NCBI RefSeq assembly: GCF_000226095.1
Contig: NC_016475.1
Span: 682,001 to 746,000 of the forward strand
Direction: 5' to 3'
Origin: Thermothelomyces thermophilus ATCC 42464
Lineage: Eukaryota; Ascomycota; Sordariomycetes; Sordariales; Chaetomiaceae
DNA: 64,000 bases
Below, in pieces: positions 58,348-64,000 of this stretch. The notes beneath the pieces are model-generated. The model saw only the letters and a program-made list of their open reading frames with translations, made no database searches and was not told the DNA's origin. Each line of letters starts with the position of its first letter. Within the stretch, counting starts at the first letter, position 1. The position numbers and the translations under genes were made by a program.

Positions 58348-60716
58348 TCATTCTCGGCCGACGTACGGGGACGCAAAGGGGTCGCCCGCCCAGCAGCCGG
58401 GGCTCGCGCCGGAGCTGGGGCCGGGGCCGGGGCCGGGGCTGTTCGGGGTCGTCGGGGTGAAACCGACACCGGCGGGGGGCGGACTACTCGCCGTTGTCGC
58501 CGTGGTCGCCGTCGTCGTCATCGACGTTGGCGTCGTCGCCATTGTCGTCGGCGTCGTCGCCATCATCATGGCCGCCGACTCCCGGGCCAAGCACTCGCGC
58601 AGGAACGCCTGCTCGCGGGCCCAGCTGGAGCGGACCATGTCCTCCTCGCGCAGGCCGGCGGCGGCGCGGATGCCGATGCCCGCGTTGAGGCGGGCGAGGA
58701 CGTCGTTGGCGCTGCGCAGCTGGGCCGGGGAGGCGAGGGCGCACGAGGCGACGAGGCGGATGGACTGGACGATGACGATGGCGGCGGCGCCGTCGTGGGC
58801 CAGCGAGGACGGCACGCCGCCCGGGCCGACGTCGCCGAGGGCGTAGGGCACGCTGGCCAGGATGTCGTCGATGGCCATGCCGACGTGCTGCCCCAGCACG
58901 GGCACGCACTCGGCCAGCCCCGTCTCGGCGCCGCGCCCGTCCCGCTCCTGGTAGTAGTGGTACGCGATCATGCTCATGAGCAGGATCAGCCGCTCCGACC
59001 GGGTCAGGATGATGGTGCACGCCGTCTCGACGTCGTAGTGCTGCGGCGCCGCCCCCCCGCCACCCCCTGCCGCCGCCGCCGACGACGACGACGGTGGCGC
59101 CACCTCGCCCAGCGCGGTCGGCACGGCACGGCCCTCGAAGGTGGTCTTCCAGTACTCGGCCGCCTCCTCGTCCCAGCGGTGGAAGGCGTCGAGGGTCTCG
59201 AAGCAGCCATGCAGGACGGCGGCCTGCTCCACCGGGTCGTCGACCAGCGGCGGCTGCTCCGCGCCCGGCGAGAGCAGCCGCTTGCGCAGCGACAGCGTCC
59301 GCGACATCATGGACAGCGCCCGCAGCAGCGGGTCGAAGGCGCCCCAGGCCGTCGCGATGGACCCGGGGTCCACATACGTGTCGTCGTCGTGCAGGAACGA
59401 ATAGACTTGCTAACGGACCGAAACCCACGCCGAGCGGTCGTTTTAGTGACCCGAACCAAAAAAAAAAAAAAAGGAAAATGAGAAGAACAAGGATGGGAGA
59501 CGGAGGAGGGAAGTGTGCAAAGGGGGGGTGTGGGAGGAAAATGAAAGATACTTGACTCATGGGATACACTAAAAGAGGAGATGGAGGAGGAGGTGGTGGT
59601 GGTGCTTCCGACATTACTTACCAGGCGGATCAGGGCCAGGAAGAGGAGCTCGGCCCCCCGGCTGGTGGCGATCTGCTCGGGCCCGCGCTTCTCGACGAGG
59701 TAGTACAGGCCCGGGGCGTGCTCGCCCGGGTCGCCGGAGCCCTCGCCGCTGATGTCCTTGAGGGTGCAGAGGAGGAGGACCGAGGTGATGACCCTGTCGT
59801 CGGTCGCCTGATGTTCAGACCGGATGATGTCCTGCAGCATGCGGATGGCGCGGCCGTAGTTGCGGTACGACTGGACCCGGAACCGCTCGCCGCCAAACTT
59901 GTTGTAGGCCGCCATCTGGGCCACGCTCAGCGTCGCCGCTTCGAGCAGCCCCTGGCTGTGCGAGTCGTACAGGCTCGGCAGGAAGCTCAGGTGGCCCGGG
60001 AAGCCGTCGGTCGGGTTGGGCGACACGAAGCGGCGGACAAAGTAGGAGAGCGACAGGTCGTCGTAGGACGGGTCGGGCGCGCGGACAAGAGCCCGGTCCC
60101 ATGGCAGGGTCTGGACGGCTCCTTGTTGTAGTTGCTGGTGCTGGTGCTGGTGCTGGTGCTGGTGCTGGTGCTGCTGTCGTTGTCGTTGTTGGTGGGCTTG
60201 TTGTTCTTCTTGTTCTACTGTTTCTTGTCGTTGATGTTGCTGCTGCCGCCGTAGTTGCTGTTGTTGGTGCAGTTGCTGCACTTCCGGCCCTGGGTGCTCT
60301 ATCTTGATCAACACCGGCGGAGACTGACGAGAACCCCGGCGCTCAGGGGCTTTGCTGACCTGCCCTTGCTTCTTCCCCGCCCCCGCCACCGTCGCCCCCG
60401 CCGCCTCCCCGGCCCGCTCGCGCTGCCCCGAAGCGGCACTCGAACCGGGACCGAGCTGGGTCCCACGGTGGCGGAACTGGAACTGGTCCGTGTAGCCCGG
60501 ACAGGGCTTGCCGTAGATGCAGCAACGACGACACGAAGGCCTGGCCTCGTCGCACTTTTTTTTTCATTGGACGGCGAGGGGAGGCAAGTCAGTCCGGGTC
60601 TAGAGTCGTCTTCTCTTTTGAAAAGCGACAGAGATGGAGATTGAGAGCAACCAAACCTTGACTTTACGCTGGCGGCAGCGCAGACATCCCGTGCTGAAGC
60701 GCCCTGGGAACACCAT
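58348..60716 (-). CDS. Zn(II)2Cys6 fungal transcription factor, three exons
   Basis: Exons 60716-60657, 60554-59622 and 59409-58348 encode 684 aa. The binuclear cluster spans C11-x2-C14-x6-C21-x6-C28-x2-C31-x6-C38 and is split after K20 by intron 1 (102 bp, GTTTGG to AAAAAG). Intron 2 (212 bp) uses GTAAGT and GTTAG. A Gln/His-rich tract lies around residues 130-190, partly from a (CTGGTG)n repeat. The middle region (about 190-600, LSYFVRRFVSPNP..., CTLKDISG..., RSERLILLMSMIAY) resembles the fungal-specific regulatory domain of such factors. The C-terminus is Thr/Ala- and then Gly/Pro-rich. Such proteins bind CGG repeats. Placed head-to-head with the dehydrogenase gene and next to the P450 gene, it is the likely cluster regulator (inference). 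Confidence 0.92.
60131..60171. repeat. (CTGGTG)n microsatellite in the regulator gene
   Basis: About seven hexamer units encode alternating His-Gln on the minus strand. They form part of a longer Gln-rich low-complexity tract (60120-60270). Confidence 0.9.
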
Positions 60717-61638
60717 CGCTACCAAAAGCAGGTAGTTACTGGGGTCAGGCTTAAGCTTCCTTTGCGGTAGTAACGGCAGCAGATCGCGAGTGGGCGATAA
60801 GATCCGGTCAGGTCCAGGTCTGCTAAGGTACGGGTGCAGTAATAGCCAAGGTACGGAGTATGTACATACATACAGTACTCGGTACTTCTTTCGCGTGGAT
60901 CCGTGCCTCCCGGTGGGCTGCGGGCCTGGTAACGCAGTAGTCCGTGCTTGTTCTCACTTGCTAATGGCCTCCTTCCCAGGTAAGGTAGGAGAAAGGTGGG
61001 ACGAAAATCCGGGGTAAGGTGCTTGCAGCGAGTCTGATGCCTGGGCGCCAAAATCCGGGGGCTTCCAACTTTGCAGCGCGTGTTGAGCCTCGGGCAGTTA
61101 GTTGTTGGGTTCCTGGCAAGAACACGTGCCAAGTTCGCGGAGAAATTGCCCCCTGAACTTGATGATGCTTGCCGAGTCCGGCTTAGCTTCCGATTTTGTC
61201 GGGTCAATGCCGAGGTTGCGCTGGCTCGGTCCAAGAGTGCAGATCACTTGCGTCAAGAGCGAGGGTTCCTTCCTCCACCGGCTCGCGACTGCTCACAGTA
61301 CCGAAATTCACTAATTAGTGATACACACTTGTAAAAATTGAAACTTGTTGAGCCGTCAAGATGCACGAACTCATATAACTGAACTATCCGTGAAACGGCA
61401 GGGACCATTCCTGAGGTTGAGCGCTGCTCGTTCATTTTACCCTTCCCCGCTCCTTATTCTTTGAAGGGCGTTCAGGGCCTCAACGTATTAATAATTATTC
61501 TAACTTGTTCTTAGTTCGCCAATTTTTGGGCGACAGTTTCCTATCACAGTCGGCATCATATTTACGCAACAAAAGCAGAAGAAGATAAATTGAAAAAAAA
61601 AAAAGAAAACAAGGAGAAAAAGAAAACTAAATACGACT
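60717..61638. other. Divergent promoter region between regulator and dehydrogenase genes
   Basis: This 922-bp region serves two genes pointing away from each other. It contains TACGGAGTA (60852-60860) with a (TACA)n tract, several CCGG-containing words that could be Zn2Cys6 targets (for example AATCCGG near 61007 and 61051), and a purine-rich leader before the dehydrogenase ATG. No site can be assigned with certainty. Confidence 0.45.
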
Positions 61639-62724
61639 ATGGCCTCAGTCCTCTACTCTCCAGTCATCGAGCTGCTAGACTCGGCAAAGCGTCTCGTCCT
61701 GTCGCCACTCTTGACGGGTCCGTTACTCTATTCTTTCACACACCCGGACGCAGTGCGCCGTGTTCTCGCCGCCATCGCCCAGCACCTCCCTGAGCAGGCC
61801 GCGGCACGGCTTAGCTCGCTGCCCAACTCGGCGACGGTCACTGTCCTGCAGGTGCTCGTCGCCCTGGGTCTCGTGCGCATGGTGAACGGGGCGCTAAACA
61901 GCATGGCCGCCAACTCGTGGCGGCTGACGGCGGCCCCCGGCTGGGACTGGCCGAACGAGATCGCCGTCGTCACGGGCGGCTCGAGCGGGATCGGGAAGGG
62001 CATCGTGGAGCGGCTGGCCGCGCTGGGCGTGCGCGTCGCCGTCCTGGACATCCAGGACCTGCCCAAGGACCTGCAGGGCAACCCGCGCGTCCGCTTCTTC
62101 CGCTGCGACGTGACGTCGTCCGAGTCGGTCGGGACCGCCGCCGACGCGGTCCGCCGCGAGCTGGGCCACCCGTCCATCCTGGTCAACAACGCGGGCGTCG
62201 CCAAGACGGCGCCCATCCTCCAGACGGACGAGAACTTCCTGCGGCGCATCCTCGGCGTCAACCTCATGTCCATGTGGTTCACGACGCAGCAGTTCCTCCC
62301 CCGCATGGTGCAGGTCAACAAGGGCCACATCGTGACGGTGGCGAGCATCGCCTCCTTTGTGGCCCTGGCCACGGCCGCCGACTACTCGGCCACCAAGGCG
62401 GGCGCGCTCGCCTTCCACGAGGCGCTCGCCTCCGAGATCAAGCACCAGTACAAGGCCCGCAACGTGCTCACCTCGGTCGTCCACCCCAACTTTGTCCGCA
62501 CCCCGCTGATCGAGGACTTCTCGTCCCGCCTCGAGCGCCGGGGCGTGCGCCTGCTCACCAGCGACCGCGTCGCCGACGACGTCGTCGCCCAGATCAAGAG
62601 CCGCAGGGGCGGCCAGCTCATCATCCCGCCCTCGGCCACGGGCGTCTCCGGCATCAGGGGCTGGCCCACCTGGCTGCAAGAGCTCCTGCGCGACGGGGTG
62701 GCCGCCGGCGCGGTCAAGCCGTAG
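61639..62724 (+). CDS. Membrane-linked short-chain dehydrogenase/reductase (SDR)
   Basis: This intronless gene encodes 361 aa. The ATG follows an A-rich leader. Classical SDR motifs: the cofactor-binding TGGSSGIG (112-119), D after the second strand (VAVLDI), NNAG (183-186), the catalytic Ser in VTVASIASF (about 236), and YSATK with Tyr249 and Lys253. Residues about 70-95 form a hydrophobic segment and the preceding 60 residues are extended, as in SDR16C-type retinol or lipid dehydrogenases, suggesting the ER or lipid-droplet surface. Expected reaction: NAD(P)-dependent oxidation of an alcohol to a ketone or the reverse. Divergent from the Zn2Cys6 regulator and followed by the hydrolase gene, it could make the ketone used by the Baeyer-Villiger enzyme (inference). 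Confidence 0.94.
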   Translation: MASVLYSPVIELLDSAKRLVLSPLLTGPLLYSFTHPDAVRRVLAAIAQHLPEQAAARLSSLPNSATVTVLQVLVALGLVRMVNGALNSMAANSWRLTAAPGWDWPNEIAVVTGGSSGIGKGIVERLAALGVRVAVLDIQDLPKDLQGNPRVRFFRCDVTSSESVGTAADAVRRELGHPSILVNNAGVAKTAPILQTDENFLRRILGVNLMSMWFTTQQFLPRMVQVNKGHIVTVASIASFVALATAADYSATKAGALAFHEALASEIKHQYKARNVLTSVVHPNFVRTPLIEDFSSRLERRGVRLLTSDRVADDVVAQIKSRRGGQLIIPPSATGVSGIRGWPTWLQELLRDGVAAGAVKP

Positions 62725-63614
62725 AACAGGATGGCGCTTGTAAGATAGGTTGTCGATGTTATTCACCAGGGAACCAGATAGGATAGGGACAGGACAGGAC
62801 ACACCACGACATGACAGGATATGATTTCATGGGAATGTGACGGGACGTGGAAAGAAAGATTGCCAGAAAACGCGGTACCTAATCAGGTAATTAGCTATTA
62901 TCTAACGCGGCTGATTCGGCAGGATGCTATTTTTGGAGTATTAATATTGCATACGCACTGAACAGGATTCGACAGTTTGGTTGCTAGGGAGGTGTCTGAA
63001 TCATGGAGCCCTCCAGCTGTAATGAGACGAGGCCTGTCTCACACTGCTCAGTTGGCTGCGACTCCAACTCGGAAGCATCATACACGCACAGTAAAGCCCG
63101 AATCAGACAGCTATGTACAATATTATGCGGCTGTTCTGCAGGGATGATCAACCCAGATCTGATCTTACACGTGAAATCGGTAATTAGGTATCTATGTACC
63201 TTCGTATGTAGGCATGTATGTACGTCAATACATAAGTTAATTACGCGTGCATACCGTACACTAGTGTCTGCAGTATTATCGTACGTGCCAGATATAGGTA
63301 GGTACCGGTTGTTTCGGGCATGGAAAAGCGTCGGCCGTGGAAGGCAAGAACCCTCGGCCCTTGGGGACTGGCCCACTTCCTCCCCCCTTCCGGAATCGAT
63401 CCGATATAATAGAAATAGTACATACATACATACCTAGAACTTAGCGCCCTTAGCCCGCACTTATACGCACCATCGCCAACCACACCTCACCCCATCCGCA
63501 CCCGGAGCTCCCAACATCCTCATATCGTTTCCACCGACCTTTGGCCGTTCAAAAAAGAGAAGAGAGAGAAAAAGAACAGAAAGGAGAAAGAAAAAAGAAC
63601 GGACAACTATCGCC
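62725..63614. other. Intergenic region between dehydrogenase and hydrolase genes
   Basis: This holds ACAGG/GACAG repeats (about 62783-62820), a (TACA)n tract (63418-63433) and a purine-rich leader before the next ATG. No gene is seen. Confidence 0.5.
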
Positions 63615-64000
63615 ATGAAGGAGACACAGACGCCGACGGCGCAGATCCAGGTGCGGAACAACCGGGCGAACCGGCTGCTTTCGTACTGCTACACGCTGGT
63701 GGCGACGCCGTTCCTGCTCTCGCGCTTTGCGCTCGACGTGGTGCTGTATCTGGTGCCGTGGATGCGGCCGGCCAGGGAGTGGACGCTCAACCAGGCGGTG
63801 CGCGTGCGCGTCGTCCGCCTCGTCCTGCTCTACTGGTCCCTCCTGCGCTGGGGGGACCGCCTGCACCTGCGACCGGGCCGAGAGGGGAACCGGTTCGAGG
63901 TGCTGCGGCCACCGCGGCGGCAGAAGCAGCAGCAGCAGCAGCAGCAGGAGGAGGAGGAGGGGTCGGAGGAGAAGCCGGAGGACTACGACTACTACTACTA
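63615..64000 (+). CDS. Probable alpha/beta hydrolase, N-terminal part only
   Basis: The frame opens at ATG (CGCCATGAAG) and runs off the window after 128 codons. Residues about 20-50 are a hydrophobic, membrane-seeking segment (LLSYCYTLVATPFLLSRF...). They are followed by a basic helix and the stretch LLRWGDRLHLRPGREGNRFEVL, which from memory resembles the N-terminal region of fungal alpha/beta-hydrolase-3 esterases that follow such SDR and P450 genes. After it come slippage tracts coding Gln, Glu and Tyr ((CAG)n near 63927, (GAG)n, (TAC)n). The catalytic Ser, Asp and His would lie beyond the edge, so the assignment is tentative. A plausible role is hydrolysis of the ester or lactone made by the Baeyer-Villiger enzyme. 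Confidence 0.5.
   Translation, partial: MKETQTPTAQIQVRNNRANRLLSYCYTLVATPFLLSRFALDVVLYLVPWMRPAREWTLNQAVRVRVVRLVLLYWSLLRWGDRLHLRPGREGNRFEVLRPPRRQKQQQQQQQEEEEGSEEKPEDYDYYY

Noticed and set aside
58264-59481. Plus-strand frame of about 405 codons opposite the regulator gene
   Set aside because: It is an Arg/Gly-rich shadow of the Zn2Cys6 gene's third exon.
61894-62802. Minus-strand frame opposite the dehydrogenase gene
   Set aside because: It is a shadow of the SDR coding sequence.

Overview
This window looks like a chromosome segment of a filamentous ascomycete, most likely a Sordariomycete. The reasons are short GT-AG introns with CTRAC-like branch sites, a Zn(II)2Cys6 regulator, a plant-type absence of bacterial signals (no operons or Shine-Dalgarno sites), fungal LTR and Tad-type retroelements, and the signature of repeat-induced point mutation (RIP). 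RIP here means nearly every CpA has become TpA, so former Gln and Trp codons read as TAG or TAA.

Layout. (1) Bases 1-23480 are a TA-rich graveyard of nested retroelements with no host gene. A minus-strand Tad-like LINE ORF1 is split by a 7.55-kb Ty3/Gypsy chromovirus (412-7966, TSD TCTAT) and by a solo LTR (8058-8504, TSD TATAG). The solo LTR is almost untouched by RIP. A third Gypsy pol remnant lies at 9441-12850. An unidentified long reading frame (12851-13373 plus 20935-23480) is interrupted by a second copy of the same chromovirus (13374-20929, TSD CTATA). (2) Bases 23481-43312 have normal base composition but very few genes. I find one small two-exon Cys-rich protein gene (31936-32235), one 399-aa protein of unknown function (40248-41447) and two decayed zinc-finger genes (41598-42830). 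The intergenic DNA carries a dispersed word, TACGGAGTA/TACTCCGTA, far above chance. (3) Bases 43313-64000 carry genes that fit one oxidative pathway: an EthA-like Baeyer-Villiger monooxygenase, a cytochrome P450, a Zn2Cys6 regulator, a membrane-linked short-chain dehydrogenase, and the start of a probable alpha/beta hydrolase running off the right edge. Between the monooxygenase and the rest lie an intron-containing tRNA-Glu, a broken gene, and a complete but RIP-damaged Ty1/Copia element (47770-54788, TSD CCAGC).

How the genes may work together (inference). P450 hydroxylation, SDR oxidation to a ketone, Baeyer-Villiger oxygen insertion to an ester or lactone, and hydrolysis form a plausible order. 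It would suit catabolism or tailoring of a hydrophobic substrate under the clustered regulator. No polyketide, peptide or terpene synthase is visible, but the cluster may continue to the right.

The most notable signals are: a Tf1-like self-priming arrangement in the Gypsy family; a primer site in the Copia element matching the anticodon arm of initiator tRNA-Met; an antisense reading frame in that Copia element; the un-RIPed solo LTR; and the dispersed TACGGAGTA word.
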